From an uncultured Acidobacteriota bacterium (GTDB taxonomy: Bacteria; Acidobacteriota; Vicinamibacteria; Marinacidobacterales; SMYC01), in the NCBI GenBank assembly GCA_947259165.1, contig CAMYKY010000011.1:1-37899 (forward strand): a stretch of DNA of 37,899 nucleotides, in the 5' to 3' direction. The notes below the pieces were generated by a model. The model saw only the letters and a list, made by a program, of their open reading frames with translations, did not search any database and was not told the origin of the DNA. The translations under genes and the position numbers were made by a program. Of this stretch, positions 1 to 9,112 are shown in pieces. Numbering within the stretch: position 1 is the first letter of the stretch; every line of letters starts with the position of its first letter.

Positions 1-2084
1 GGGGCCATTACGACCGAGAGACGGTCGATCAGATCCTCGGCATCATGGAACAAATTTCAGATGGCCTTGGCTTTGCGCACGACGCGGGGATGGTGCATCG
101 AGATCTGAAGCCGGCCAATATCCACATTACGAAAAAGGGGCAAATCAAGATTCTGGATTTCGGGCTCGTACACGAAGAATCGTCCGACATGACGAAGACC
201 GGGCACATCATGGGAACACCAAACTATATGTCGCCCGAGCAGGTCCAAGGGATGAAAGTCGATCCGCGCTCCGACATCTTCTCGCTCGGCGCGGTGTTCT
301 ACGAGCTGCTCACCAGGAAGAAGCCGTTCAGCGCCGACTCGATTCACGCGACGATGTTCAAAGTCGTGCAGGGTGAACGTGAGCCGTTGGCGCAATACAC
401 CCACTTGCCCGCCCCTCTCGTTCGCATGGTGGATCGCGCTCTCGACGCGAATCCTGACGGACGCTACAACGACGGCAACGCGTTGCGCGAGCACCTTCGC
501 AACGTCCGCAAAGAAACGACGAGTCAGGCGGGCGCGGACGCGACCATGACCGGCGTAGGCCAAGACGCGACGATCCTCACGCCCGGCGTCGAGCCCGGCT
601 CGCACCCGTCGGCACCTTCCGGAGCGTCCTCAGGACACAGCCGCTCCGGACGGAGCGTTCCTAATCGAACCGGTATGGGAGCCTCGGCATCGGGAAGCCG
701 CGGCGGGACGATGCGGCGCCGCGAGATGACTTCCAATTCGGTCAGCGCTAGTGCGCCGTCTCGTCCTATGGGTCTTTACATCGGGGGCGCCATCGTCGTC
801 GCCGCCATTGCTGGAGCCCTGTTGTATCTCTCGGGGGGGCAAGAGCCTCAAGGACCTAGCGTGGAGGAGCTCGCACAACAGTTGAGCGCAAGCCAGCAGG
901 AGCTCATGCTCCAAAGCCTCGAGGGGCGGGATTACACCGGCGCCATGAGCCAGGCGGAAACCCTTCTTTCCAGCGACCCTCAAAACGCGGAGGCACTTCG
1001 GGTCCAGCGTGAAGCCCGCGCAGCGCTCGACGAGATCGACGCGGCAGTCACCCAGGCCCGAGCCGCGCTCGAACGCGGCGCAACCGATGAAGCAGCCGAA
1101 TCGCTCGCCCGCGTGCTTGCGCTCGATCCGACCCATCCGTTGGGAGCGGAGCTCCACGGTCAACTCAACCAACATTTTCAAAGTCAAGCTGAAGGCGCAC
1201 GCGCCGCAATGGAAAGCGCAAGAAACGCGGCCTCGTCCGCGGGTGCCGCCTCTCGAGCGGACTTTCGGCAGGCCGACCAAGCGCGTCAGGACGCAGACGC
1301 CGATTTCAATCGAGGCGAGTACACGAACTCAGCGCAGAAGTATCTCGCAGCTCGCGACCAGTTCCAGCAAGCTCAGACCGCGCAGCGTCAGGCCGACGCA
1401 ACACGTCGTCAAAACACCGAACGCGACGCTGCATCGCAAGCCGCTGGGCGACAAGAGTTGCAAGCCGCCGAAACGAAGTGGACTCGACTTCGAAATCGAC
1501 CCGCCGATGCTGGGCTGACCAACCAACCTTCGTACCAAAGGGCATTGTCGGAAGAAGCCGCCGCCAAACAGCTCGAAAGCTCAGGCGATCTCGCGGGCGC
1601 TGCCAGGTCGTACGAGACCGCGAGCTCGTATCTCGAGGCCGCGCGACGAGAGTATGGAGAAGCTCAGACCCGCCGGGCCGATGCAACGCCTGCACCGGCA
1701 CCGTCGAGCGCACCGGTGACAACCACCGCCCCAGCGACGAGCTCAGCGCCTACGCGCGCCGAGCAGGAGGCGGCTATCCGTCAGACGCTCGCGACCTACG
1801 AGCAGGCCATCGAGTCGAAGAATCTCGAGCTTTTCCGGCAGGCGAAACCCAACTTGACGAGCGACGAAGCCAAGCGGCTGACCGACTCCTTCGAAGCCGT
1901 TGACTCGCACGATGTCGAGCTCGACATCCGAACCGTCACGATCCAAGGCGATACCGCCACCGCTGAGGCCACCCGCAGCGACGTCATTGTCGTCCGCGGC
2001 CGCTCCCAGAACGGGAGCAGTCGCCAGCAAACCTTCGTGCTCCAAAAAGCGGACGGAAACTGGATCATCACTCAAATTCAGTGA
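1..2084 (+). CDS. Membrane-anchored Ser/Thr protein kinase, 5' end missing
   Basis: The reading frame is open from the left edge of the window (codons in phase from base 3), so the N-lobe of the kinase lies outside. Visible are the catalytic loop HRDLKPAN, the metal-binding DFG motif (ILDFGLV) and SPEQ in place of APE, as in bacterial PknB-type (Hanks) kinases. A basic, Ser/Gly-rich juxtamembrane linker is followed by one transmembrane helix at about bases 771-835. The remainder is an Ala/Gln/Glu-rich TPR-like and coiled-coil region, a Pro/Thr/Ala linker, and a C-terminal domain of about 100 residues ending in a typical NTF2/DUF4440-like strand pattern (GNWIITQIQ). The kinase is cytoplasmic; the TPR and NTF2-like part would be on the outer face of the inner membrane and may be the sensor. 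The next gene starts 32 bases after the stop. Kinase assignment is firm; the NTF2-like call is moderate. Confidence 0.93.
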   Translation, partial: GHYDRETVDQILGIMEQISDGLGFAHDAGMVHRDLKPANIHITKKGQIKILDFGLVHEESSDMTKTGHIMGTPNYMSPEQVQGMKVDPRSDIFSLGAVFYELLTRKKPFSADSIHATMFKVVQGEREPLAQYTHLPAPLVRMVDRALDANPDGRYNDGNALREHLRNVRKETTSQAGADATMTGVGQDATILTPGVEPGSHPSAPSGASSGHSRSGRSVPNRTGMGASASGSRGGTMRRREMTSNSVSASAPSRPMGLYIGGAIVVAAIAGALLYLSGGQEPQGPSVEELAQQLSASQQELMLQSLEGRDYTGAMSQAETLLSSDPQNAEALRVQREARAALDEIDAAVTQARAALERGATDEAAESLARVLALDPTHPLGAELHGQLNQHFQSQAEGARAAMESARNAASSAGAASRADFRQADQARQDADADFNRGEYTNSAQKYLAARDQFQQAQTAQRQADATRRQNTERDAASQAAGRQELQAAETKWTRLRNRPADAGLTNQPSYQRALSEEAAAKQLESSGDLAGAARSYETASSYLEAARREYGEAQTRRADATPAPAPSSAPVTTTAPATSSAPTRAEQEAAIRQTLATYEQAIESKNLELFRQAKPNLTSDEAKRLTDSFEAVDSHDVELDIRTVTIQGDTATAEATRSDVIVVRGRSQNGSSRQQTFVLQKADGNWIITQIQ

Positions 2085-2116
2085 TTCGTCTGCCCAACCG
2101 CCAAGAGGTGCCTTTC

Positions 2117-3436
2117 ATGCTCAAGCAAACTCTGCTAGTCGCTCTCGTGATGTGTTTTGCGTGCGGTCTCGTGTCCGCACAGGAAGACCCGTTCAACGTC
2201 GCCGTTCCGATCGACCAGCTGTCGACCATTTTCACGCAGCTCTATGGTCCTGGGGGCCTCGTCGTCGACAGCCTGTCGGTCCTGCCGAGCGGCGACACCC
2301 ACTCCGCTCATTTCAACAGCGACTTCCAGTCTCAGTTCACGCAGTTCGGCGTCGCGCTCACGAGTCAGCTCGCAGCGGTGCCGCTGCCGTCTCCCGCGTC
2401 GGGTCTCACCTACGAGTTCGACTCCGACCTCGGCGTCTTCCAGCGCTCGAGCCAGAGTTTCGGTCCGATTCTCGCGGAACGTGCCGAGACCATCGGTAGT
2501 GGCCGCTTCAGTTTCGGCTTCACATTCCAAAACTTCACTTTCGACACGATCGAAGGGCTCGATCTCGACAGCGTCCCGTCCGTCTTCGAGCACGACGACT
2601 CGTTTCTAGGCGGCGGTCGGATCGACGTCGTGTCGACGTCGAACTCGATCAGAGCCCGCGTGAATCAATTCACGACTTTCGTCAGCTATGGCATCACCGA
2701 CAGAGTCGACCTCTCGCTCGCCATTCCCGTCGTCAGCACCGACATGACAGTCGTGTCGACGGCCTTGGTGAACCGTCTCGGAACCGGGGGCAACGACGAA
2801 GTGCATTTCTATCGGCAGCAAGGGGATACGATCGGAGACCAGCGCTCGTTTACAGCCTTCGGCAACGCGAGTGGCATCGGGGATCTCACGCTGCGCCTCA
2901 AGGGCCGGATGTCCGCGAGCTCCGCGATCGGCCTCGATGTCCGCATGCCGACGGGCGACGAAAAGAATCTGCTCGGCGTCGGCGCGCCCGGCATTCGACC
3001 GTTTCTGATCCTGTCGCGCTCGTCGCGAGCTTTCTCGCCCCACGCCAATCTGGGCTACCTCTGGAACGGCTCGAGTGTCCTCGCCGGCGACCCGTTGACC
3101 GGTGTGTCCGCCGACCTTCCCGACCAAGCGACCTACGTGATCGGCGCAGACTTCGGTGTGAGCGAGCGGTTTACGTTCGTGATCGATATTCTCGGAAACT
3201 ATTTGATCGACGCGCCGCGACTCATCCAGACCGAGTTCCAAGGGCGGGACGGGTCGACGACGTTTCCCACGGTCGCATTCGAGAATCAAAGCTACAACTT
3301 GCTCAGCGGTGCCGTCGGTTTCAAGCTGAACGTCGTGGAGAGCCTCCTCATCGACATGAACATCTTGTTCAACCTCGACGACAACGGCCTCCGGGACAAG
3401 ATCACGCCGCTGATTGGGTTCGAGTACGCTTTTTGA
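2117..3436 (+). CDS. Outer-membrane beta-barrel protein (Phenol_MetA_deg/transporter-like)
   Basis: The protein has 439 residues and starts with a clear signal peptide (MLKQTLLVALVMCFACG, cleavage probably after VSA). The ATG at 2117 is preferred over an in-frame GTG at 2081 because AGAGGTG lies 6 bases before it and the signal peptide begins there. The mature part shows alternating hydrophobic beta-strands rich in Ser, Thr and Phe. It contains a segment around GRMSASSAIGLDVRMPTGDE followed by GAPGIRPFLILSR, and ends in an aromatic residue (FEYAF), the usual C-terminal signature for barrel insertion. The pattern resembles the Phenol_MetA_deg (PF13557-like) family, but the substrate cannot be read from sequence. 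It follows the kinase gene by 32 bases and may be co-transcribed with it. Confidence 0.8.
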   Translation: MLKQTLLVALVMCFACGLVSAQEDPFNVAVPIDQLSTIFTQLYGPGGLVVDSLSVLPSGDTHSAHFNSDFQSQFTQFGVALTSQLAAVPLPSPASGLTYEFDSDLGVFQRSSQSFGPILAERAETIGSGRFSFGFTFQNFTFDTIEGLDLDSVPSVFEHDDSFLGGGRIDVVSTSNSIRARVNQFTTFVSYGITDRVDLSLAIPVVSTDMTVVSTALVNRLGTGGNDEVHFYRQQGDTIGDQRSFTAFGNASGIGDLTLRLKGRMSASSAIGLDVRMPTGDEKNLLGVGAPGIRPFLILSRSSRAFSPHANLGYLWNGSSVLAGDPLTGVSADLPDQATYVIGADFGVSERFTFVIDILGNYLIDAPRLIQTEFQGRDGSTTFPTVAFENQSYNLLSGAVGFKLNVVESLLIDMNILFNLDDNGLRDKITPLIGFEYAF

Positions 3437-3442
3437 GGAGCC

Positions 3443-3479
3443 GAAAAAGCTTTCACCACGGAGGCACGGGGCCTTTTTC
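3443..3479. terminator. Possible bidirectional terminator between convergent genes
   Basis: GAAAAAG at 3443-3449 pairs with CTTTTTC at 3473-3479. The loop contains the dispersed repeat CACCACGGAGGCACGG. It sits between the stops of the barrel gene (+) and hutI (-). A-rich and T-rich arms could serve both strands, but the stem is AT-only, so the call is weak. Confidence 0.4.
3454..3470 (+). repeat. Copy of the CACCACGGAGGCACGG dispersed repeat
   Basis: CACCACGGAGGCACGG lies 17 bases after the stop of the barrel gene, in the same orientation as that gene. The same 16-mer follows the transglycosylase gene at 26802, and diverged versions occur near 8000, 31492 and 34404-34464. Confidence 0.7.
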
Positions 3480-4701
3480 AGCCGTGGACCACGCGGCCTT
3501 TCTTCACGACGGTGGTCACGGTGTTGCGGCCGACTTGGTACAACCACTGATCCACGCTGGTCGCATCGAGCAAGACTAGGTCGGCCTGCATACCCACTTC
3601 GATGCGGCCGAGTCGGGACCCACGGTCGAGGGCCGCGGCAGCGTTCACGGTGGCTCCGATGAGGGCTTCGGACGGGGTCATTTTGGCTTGCGTGCACGCA
3701 ATCGAGAGCACGAGCGGCAAGGACTCGACGACCGAGGAGCCGGGGTTGTAGTCGGTCGAGACCGCGATCGGGATCTTGTGCTCGAGGAGCCTGCGGGCAG
3801 GAGCCTGAGCCACGCCGAGGTAGAAGGAGCAGCCCGGGATGACTCCAGCGATGACCTCAGCTTCCGCCAGGGCGGCCATGCCGCCGTCGTCGAGGTGCTC
3901 GAGATGCTCAGCGGTGACGGCACCGACTTCCGCCGCGAGACGAGACGCGCCCATCTGCGTGATCTGGTCGGCGTGGATCTTCGGCCGGAGGCCATGCTCC
4001 TTGCCTTTTGCGAGCACGCGGCGAGACTCGTCCACGGTAAACGCCGACTCTTCGCAAAAAACGTCGCAAAACTCCGCAAGGCCCTCGCTCGCGACGCGCC
4101 CCAGGAGCTCGTCGCTGACGACGAGGTCGACGTACGCGTCTCGTCGTTGTCGATACTCCGTCGGCAGCGTGTGCGCCGCGAGATAGGTTGCAACGAGCTC
4201 AATTGGCTGCAGCTCGGATAGCGCGCGTACGGCTTCGAGCATCTTGATTTCGTCGGCTACGTTGAGCCCGTAGCCACTCTTCACTTCCACCGTCGTGACG
4301 CCGTAAGACAGCATCCTCGCAAGACGAGGTAGTGCAAGCTCCACGAGCTCGTCGAGACTCGCCGCACGAACGGCGGCTACCGTCCGTTGGATCCCACCAC
4401 CCGCTTGGGCGATCTCGAGATAGCTCTTCCCCGCGCACCGCATCGCGAACTCATCCTCACGCGTCCCCGCGAACACCAGGTGGGTGTGAGAATCGATGAG
4501 CCCGGGAACGACGAGACCACCCCGCGCGTCAATAGTGTCACCGTCACCGGGGGGCGGACTCCCCGTTCCGTAATCGACGATAAGCCCGCCGTCGACCCGA
4601 ACGTACGCCCCATGGAGCGACCGAATCTCACAGTCGTTCCGAATAGGCGCACCGGGAGCCCCAGGAACAAAGAGCTCTCCAATGTTGTCGATAACGATCA
4701 T
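3478..4701 (-). CDS. hutI: Imidazolonepropionase
   Basis: Third step of histidine degradation: hydrolyses 4-imidazolone-5-propionate to N-formimino-L-glutamate in the cytoplasm. The 407-residue protein has the normal family length when begun at the ATG at 4701 (MIVIDNIGELF). A longer open frame up to 4968 would overlap the end of hutU and has no homologous character. Amidohydrolase metal site: HxH in LIDSHTHLVF, His in PKIHADQ, and Asp in STDYNPGSS; TAEHLEHL is also typical. It lies 73 bases downstream of hutU and is the last gene of hutHUI. No clear Shine-Dalgarno is seen, which fits translation within an operon. No hutG or hutF is nearby, so the last step must be encoded elsewhere. Confidence 0.96.
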   Translation of the reverse strand: MIVIDNIGELFVPGAPGAPIRNDCEIRSLHGAYVRVDGGLIVDYGTGSPPPGDGDTIDARGGLVVPGLIDSHTHLVFAGTREDEFAMRCAGKSYLEIAQAGGGIQRTVAAVRAASLDELVELALPRLARMLSYGVTTVEVKSGYGLNVADEIKMLEAVRALSELQPIELVATYLAAHTLPTEYRQRRDAYVDLVVSDELLGRVASEGLAEFCDVFCEESAFTVDESRRVLAKGKEHGLRPKIHADQITQMGASRLAAEVGAVTAEHLEHLDDGGMAALAEAEVIAGVIPGCSFYLGVAQAPARRLLEHKIPIAVSTDYNPGSSVVESLPLVLSIACTQAKMTPSEALIGATVNAAAALDRGSRLGRIEVGMQADLVLLDATSVDQWLYQVGRNTVTTVVKKGRVVHG

Positions 4702-4774
4702 TGTTGAATGAAAGCTAGGTTTGCGTCCGACCGTATGCCGTATACCGAAACCCTCACGGCGAAATGCCGCGTCG

Positions 4775-6439
4775 CTACGGCATCTTGATCCCACGCTCCC
4801 TACCGACGTCGATCGCGCGCTCGTAGCCCGCGTCGATGTGACGAAACAGTCCCATCGCCGGATCGGCCGTGAGCACGCGCTCGAGTCGCTTCGCGGCGGC
4901 GGCGGTCCCGTCGGCGACGATGACTTGACCCGCGTGGATGGAGTATCCGATCCCGACGCCGCCACCATGATGGACGCTGACCCACGTCGCGCCGCACGCC
5001 GTGTTGAGAAGAGCGTTCAAAATGGGCCAATCCGCTATCGCGTCCGAGCCGTCTTTCATCCCTTCCGTTTCTCGATACGGAGACGCGACCGACCCGCAGT
5101 CGAGATGGTCGCGCCCGATCACGATCGGCGCCTTGACTTCTCCCTTGGCAACGAGGTCGTTGAAGACGAGTCCCATTTTCGCGCGCTCGCCGTAAGATAA
5201 CCAGCAAATGCGCGCCGGCAATCCCTGAAATTGGACCTTCTCGCGTGCGAGGCGGATCCAGCGAGCCAAGTGCTCGTTGTCGGGAAACGTCTCGAGCACG
5301 GCATCGTCGGTGCGAGCGATGTCGGCAGGGTCTCCCGACAGAGCCACCCAGCGAAAAGGACCCGAGCCTTCACAAAAAAGCGGCCGAATGTACGCTGGGA
5401 CGAAGCCGATGATATCGAGCGCGTTGTCGACGCCGGCCGCGATCGCCTGACCGCGGATATTGTTGCCATAGTCGAAGGTCGTGGCACCGCGTTTTTGAAG
5501 CTCGAGCATCGAGAGCACTTGTTCTGCCATCGTTCGCATCGACTCACGGATGTAGCGATCAGGGTCGTCACCACGCAGCGAGAGTGCCTCGTCATAGCTC
5601 ATCCCGTTGGGAACGTATCCATTCAACTCGTCGTGCGCCGACGTCTGATCGGTTAACACGTCGGGAGTGAAATCGCGGGCGATGAGCTCGGCGAGCATGT
5701 CGGCCGCATTGCCGCGATACCCCACCGAGAGCGCTTCTTTGCGTCGCACCGCCTCCTCGCACCAGCGTAGTGCTTCGTCGAGATCCGAGCTCGCCCGATC
5801 GAGATAGGCCGTTTCGAGGCGCCGCTCGAGGCGCGAGGGGTCGATCTCCGCGGCGAGGCACACGCCGCCGTTCATCGTGACCGCCAACGGCTGCGCCCCG
5901 CCCATGCCGCCAAGCCCGGCGGTGACAACGAGCCGTCCGGCCAAGCTGTCGCCGAAATGCTGCCGCGCACAGGCGCCGAACGTTTCGTAGGTTCCTTGCA
6001 AAATCCCCTGACTACCGATGTAAATCCAGCTGCCCGCCGTCATTTGGCCATACATCGTGAGGCCTAGAGCCTCGAGTCGACGAAACTCCTTCCACGTCCC
6101 CCAGTGGGGCACCAGCAAAGAGTTGGCGATCAGCACGCGCGGCGCGTCGGGATGGGTCCGCGCGATGCCGACCGGACGGCCTGACTGCACGAGCAGCGTT
6201 TCGTCCGAGCCGAGGTTCTCGAGCGCACCGAGAATGCGGTCGTAGTCGTTCCACGTTCTCGCAGCTTTCCCGGTACCGCCATAAACAACCAAGTCTTCCG
6301 GTCGTTCCGCGACCTCGGCGTCAAGGTTGTTCTGGATCATTCGATACGCCGCTTCCTGCGGCCAGTCTTTGCACGTGAGCTGTGTACCTCGAGGCGCGCG
6401 AATGTTCCGCGCGCGCGCGGTGCGCGTCTCCGTAGTCAT
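4775..6439 (-). CDS. hutU: Urocanate hydratase
   Basis: Second step of histidine degradation: NAD+-dependent hydration of urocanate to imidazolonepropionate. The 554-residue protein has the usual length and carries family blocks: [15 protein letters not shown] near the N-terminus, [18 protein letters not shown] (dinucleotide-binding region), and the C-terminal [18 protein letters not shown] and [19 protein letters not shown]. The ATG start overlaps the hutH stop as ATGA, and AAGGAG lies 8 bases upstream, so the start is secure and translation is coupled to hutH. The product ends RERGIKMP, close to other urocanases. Confidence 0.97.
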   Translation of the reverse strand: MTTETRTARARNIRAPRGTQLTCKDWPQEAAYRMIQNNLDAEVAERPEDLVVYGGTGKAARTWNDYDRILGALENLGSDETLLVQSGRPVGIARTHPDAPRVLIANSLLVPHWGTWKEFRRLEALGLTMYGQMTAGSWIYIGSQGILQGTYETFGACARQHFGDSLAGRLVVTAGLGGMGGAQPLAVTMNGGVCLAAEIDPSRLERRLETAYLDRASSDLDEALRWCEEAVRRKEALSVGYRGNAADMLAELIARDFTPDVLTDQTSAHDELNGYVPNGMSYDEALSLRGDDPDRYIRESMRTMAEQVLSMLELQKRGATTFDYGNNIRGQAIAAGVDNALDIIGFVPAYIRPLFCEGSGPFRWVALSGDPADIARTDDAVLETFPDNEHLARWIRLAREKVQFQGLPARICWLSYGERAKMGLVFNDLVAKGEVKAPIVIGRDHLDCGSVASPYRETEGMKDGSDAIADWPILNALLNTACGATWVSVHHGGGVGIGYSIHAGQVIVADGTAAAAKRLERVLTADPAMGLFRHIDAGYERAIDVGRERGIKMP

Positions 6440-7971
6440 AACAGTGCTCCTTGGTCGCCCAGGGTGTGCTCGACGACGTCAATGACCGTGCCCGACACGA
6501 CGAGCTGCGTCGCGGCAGCGATGTCCGGGTAGTGCGCCCGATCCTGCTCGTAGCGCGGCACGCTCTCCCGCAACCGAGCGTGCACCGCCTCGAGGGCCGG
6601 GGAGCTTCGCAGAGGCCGGCGAAACTCGAGCGCCTGCGCGCAACTGAGCAGCTCGATCGCGAGTATTTGCGCAAGATTCCTGGCAACCTCGTTCGTCTTA
6701 CGCGCGGCGGTCACTCCCATACTGACGTGATCTTCCTGGTTCGCCGATGTGGGAATACTGTCCACGCTCGCTGGGTGTGAGTAGGTCTTGTTCTCCGAAG
6801 CCAACGCTGCCGCGGTCACTTGCGGGATCATGAATCCGGAGTTCAATCCGCCTTCTTCGACGAGAAAAGCCGGAAGGCCGGACAAATCGGGATTGACCAA
6901 GCGCTCGACCCGACGCTCGCCGATCGCACCGAGCTCGGCGAGCGCGATCGTCAGGAAGTCCGCGGCCAAAGCCACCGGCTGACCGTGGAAGTTCCCACCG
7001 GAGAGGACGTCACCTCCGTCGACGAAGATCATCGGGTTGTCGGTAGCACTGTTGATCTCAGTCTCAACTACCCCTCGGACGTAGCCGAGGGCGTCTCGCG
7101 CCGCGCCGTGAACTTGCGGCATACAGCGAAGCGAGTAGCTGTCTTGCACGCGCTCGCACGCTTCATGCGATTCGCGAAGCTCGCTCCCCTCGAGAAGTCG
7201 CCGCAAGTTACTTGCCGAGGCGATCTGTCCCGGGTGCGGTCTCGCCTCGTGAATCCTGGGATCGAACGCCACATCGGTTCCAAGAAGCGCATCGAGCGTC
7301 AGTGCGCCGATGACGTCCGCCGATCGAACGAGCCGGCTCGCCATGTTGACGGCGTTCGCAAGAAGCGCCGAGATCACTTGGGTGCCGTTGATGAGCGCCA
7401 AACCGTCTTTGGGACGAAGCGCCGTCGGGCTCAATCCTGCTCGCTCGAGAGCATCCTCACCCGAAAGCCTTTCGCCCCGATAGCGTGCTTCGCCCTCTCC
7501 GATGAGCACGAGCGCAACGTGCGCAAGCGGCGCAAGATCGCCGCTCGCGCCCACCGAACCCTTCTTAGGGATGACAGGATGGACCCCAGCGTTGAGCATG
7601 CCCAACAGCGCGTCGAGCGTCTCGGGGTTGACACCGGAAAAGCCCGACGCGAGTGCGTTGATGCGCAGCAGCAGAATGGCTCGAACCACGTCCTCGGTAA
7701 ACGGCTCGCCCACGCCTGCCGCATGGCTGCGGACCAGGTTCAGTTGGAGACGTTCGAGATCAGCGGGAGAGATGACGACGTTTTTGAAATTCCCGAAACC
7801 GGTGTTGATCCCGTAGACGACTGCATCACCCGACAGGATGTTTTCCACGACTTGCCGTGACGAGCGCACGCGCTCGTGTGCCTTTTCGGACAACGACACT
7901 TGCTCGCCGCGAAACGCAACACGCTCGAGCTCTTCGAGCGTGAGGTTTTGTCCGGTCAGCTCAACCGTCAT
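6436..7971 (-). CDS. hutH: Histidine ammonia-lyase
   Basis: First step of histidine degradation: non-oxidative deamination of L-histidine to trans-urocanate. The 511-residue protein contains the Ala-Ser-Gly triad that self-cyclises to the MIO cofactor ([13 protein letters not shown]), the substrate-binding block [10 protein letters not shown], and the C-terminal [13 protein letters not shown] signature. Start ATG at 7971: no good Shine-Dalgarno is present, but a TAAGAT box lies only 7 bases upstream, which would fit a leaderless transcript. The stop overlaps the hutU start. The upstream 280 bases are shared with the divergent gene at 8252 and contain an inverted repeat. Confidence 0.97.
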   Translation of the reverse strand: MTVELTGQNLTLEELERVAFRGEQVSLSEKAHERVRSSRQVVENILSGDAVVYGINTGFGNFKNVVISPADLERLQLNLVRSHAAGVGEPFTEDVVRAILLLRINALASGFSGVNPETLDALLGMLNAGVHPVIPKKGSVGASGDLAPLAHVALVLIGEGEARYRGERLSGEDALERAGLSPTALRPKDGLALINGTQVISALLANAVNMASRLVRSADVIGALTLDALLGTDVAFDPRIHEARPHPGQIASASNLRRLLEGSELRESHEACERVQDSYSLRCMPQVHGAARDALGYVRGVVETEINSATDNPMIFVDGGDVLSGGNFHGQPVALAADFLTIALAELGAIGERRVERLVNPDLSGLPAFLVEEGGLNSGFMIPQVTAAALASENKTYSHPASVDSIPTSANQEDHVSMGVTAARKTNEVARNLAQILAIELLSCAQALEFRRPLRSSPALEAVHARLRESVPRYEQDRAHYPDIAAATQLVVSGTVIDVVEHTLGDQGALL

Positions 7972-7978
7972 GGACTCA

Positions 7979-7984
7979 ATCTTA
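7979..7984 (-). promoter_or_regulatory. Candidate -10 box for hutHUI
   Basis: On the minus strand TAAGAT lies 7 bases before the hutH ATG. Transcription starting 6-8 bases downstream of it would begin at or next to the start codon. No convincing -35 hexamer is seen at 16-18 bases, so this is only a candidate. Confidence 0.3.
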
Positions 7985-7994
7985 TCCGCTTTTC

Positions 7995-8052
7995 CACCAC
8001 CGAGGCACGAAGCACACGGGAAAACATCAACGGCGCCGGTGCCTCCTTGGTG
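7995..8052. repeat. Imperfect inverted repeat, diverged copy of the dispersed repeat family
   Basis: CACCACCGAGGCAC (7995-8008) is the near reverse complement of GTGCCTCCTTGGTG (8039-8052), with a 30-base loop. The left arm continues GAAGCACACGGG and resembles the CACCACGGAGGCACGG repeat found elsewhere in the window. It lies in the divergent region between hutH and the gene at 8252. That makes it the one copy not placed after a stop codon. Confidence 0.5.
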
Positions 8053-8251
8053 AAAAAACGGTAATTTTTCTCACAGGAGTGTTACATCGTCGTCCGGAAA
8101 AAATACACGGTTGCGAGGGTTTCTCACTACGAGTCTCGAGCCCAGATGATTATCGGGAGGGTAGAAATCCTTTGGCTGCGGCGCTTTCGGCGGGTGGCTC
8201 GGCATGGCAGCGAAATTGCTTTGACTCATCGTTAAGTCGAGGGGGGAAACG

Positions 8252-9112
8252 ATGGGGAGCCGCCACTGGATCTGCGGTCTTTGCCTCGCTGTTTTCTTGT
8301 TCGCTCGCGTGGGGGAAGCTCAATGGCGGGATCCGAAGCTCATCGCCGGGCAAGTGGGTTTCAACATTGCCGTGAGCTTCGTCGGCAAGATGGTCGTCCA
8401 TCACGAACCCCCCGGCAGAGCCTTCAAGCAAGCTCTTAAAGAAGGCTCCGTTTCCGGTTTGTTGGCACATACCGGCTATACCATCGCGGGGCGGAATCCA
8501 AACTATGCTCTCGTTGGTAAAACGCTCGTGCAAAAATCGAGTTTGACCACACGACGTTCCATCAACGGACTTCCGGTCTTCGACGACACTTTCTATAGCC
8601 ACTGGGAGCTCACGCACTCGTTCGTCCACTTCAAATGGGACGGCTCGCCGCACGTTCAGCTCGACGCCATCAACGCGGCCTTCTCGGCGTACTATTTGTT
8701 CTCTCCCGATCAATACGCATTCGACGCACGCAGGTCACTTCTGAGTGGGAGCGTCGTCTTCGTGAACCACGATCCTCCCCCTGGCCTGCGAGGCTATTAC
8801 GTGCCCGGCGTCATTTGGATCGACACCTCCCGCGACGATGCGCAGTGGGTGCTATCGCACGAAATCGTTCACAGTCTCCAGTCAGAACGAGGCTCGGCCA
8901 TCAAGGAATGGCACTACGAGAACATTCGCTTCAACTGGCTCGTGTTTGCGTCGGGAGTTCCCGCATTTCTTGCCGGATGGCCCGAGCACGATACCCGCTG
9001 GCACGAGATCGAGGCGGACGAGTACGCGGGCTCGGAAAGGCTCCGATCGACCGAGACTAGAGCAAACTCAGGCGGCGCATCCACACCGCGAGCAGTACGA
9101 CGCCGACGGTAG
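8252..9112 (+). CDS. Secreted protein with HExxH metallopeptidase-like site, unknown family
   Basis: The 286-residue product begins with a Sec signal peptide (hydrophobic stretch ICGLCLAVFLFARVG, cleavage probably after GEA). Start ATG 8252 is supported by GAGGGGGG 5 bases upstream. The C-terminal half has HEIVH (LSHEIVHSLQSERG), the zinc-binding HExxH pattern of gluzincins. About 45 residues later it has EIEADEYA, which matches the ExxAD third-ligand helix seen in M48-type peptidases. I do not recognise the family overall. The last 56 bases overlap the 3' end of the convergent MATE gene, and the tail (RAVRRRR) is low-complexity, so the true C-terminus may have been extended by loss of an earlier stop. 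An extracytoplasmic metallopeptidase or an inactive relative is plausible, not shown. Confidence 0.72.
   Translation: MGSRHWICGLCLAVFLFARVGEAQWRDPKLIAGQVGFNIAVSFVGKMVVHHEPPGRAFKQALKEGSVSGLLAHTGYTIAGRNPNYALVGKTLVQKSSLTTRRSINGLPVFDDTFYSHWELTHSFVHFKWDGSPHVQLDAINAAFSAYYLFSPDQYAFDARRSLLSGSVVFVNHDPPPGLRGYYVPGVIWIDTSRDDAQWVLSHEIVHSLQSERGSAIKEWHYENIRFNWLVFASGVPAFLAGWPEHDTRWHEIEADEYAGSERLRSTETRANSGGASTPRAVRRRR

Noticed and set aside
2606-3697. 363-codon minus-strand open frame
   Set aside because: Antisense to the outer-membrane barrel gene and the end of hutI; no recognisable features.
4702-4968. 89-residue N-terminal extension of HutI
   Set aside because: Overlaps the end of hutU in another frame, has no homologous character, and the family begins at MIVIDNIGELF.
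6820-7860. 346-codon plus-strand open frame
   Set aside because: Antisense shadow of hutH, which carries all catalytic motifs.
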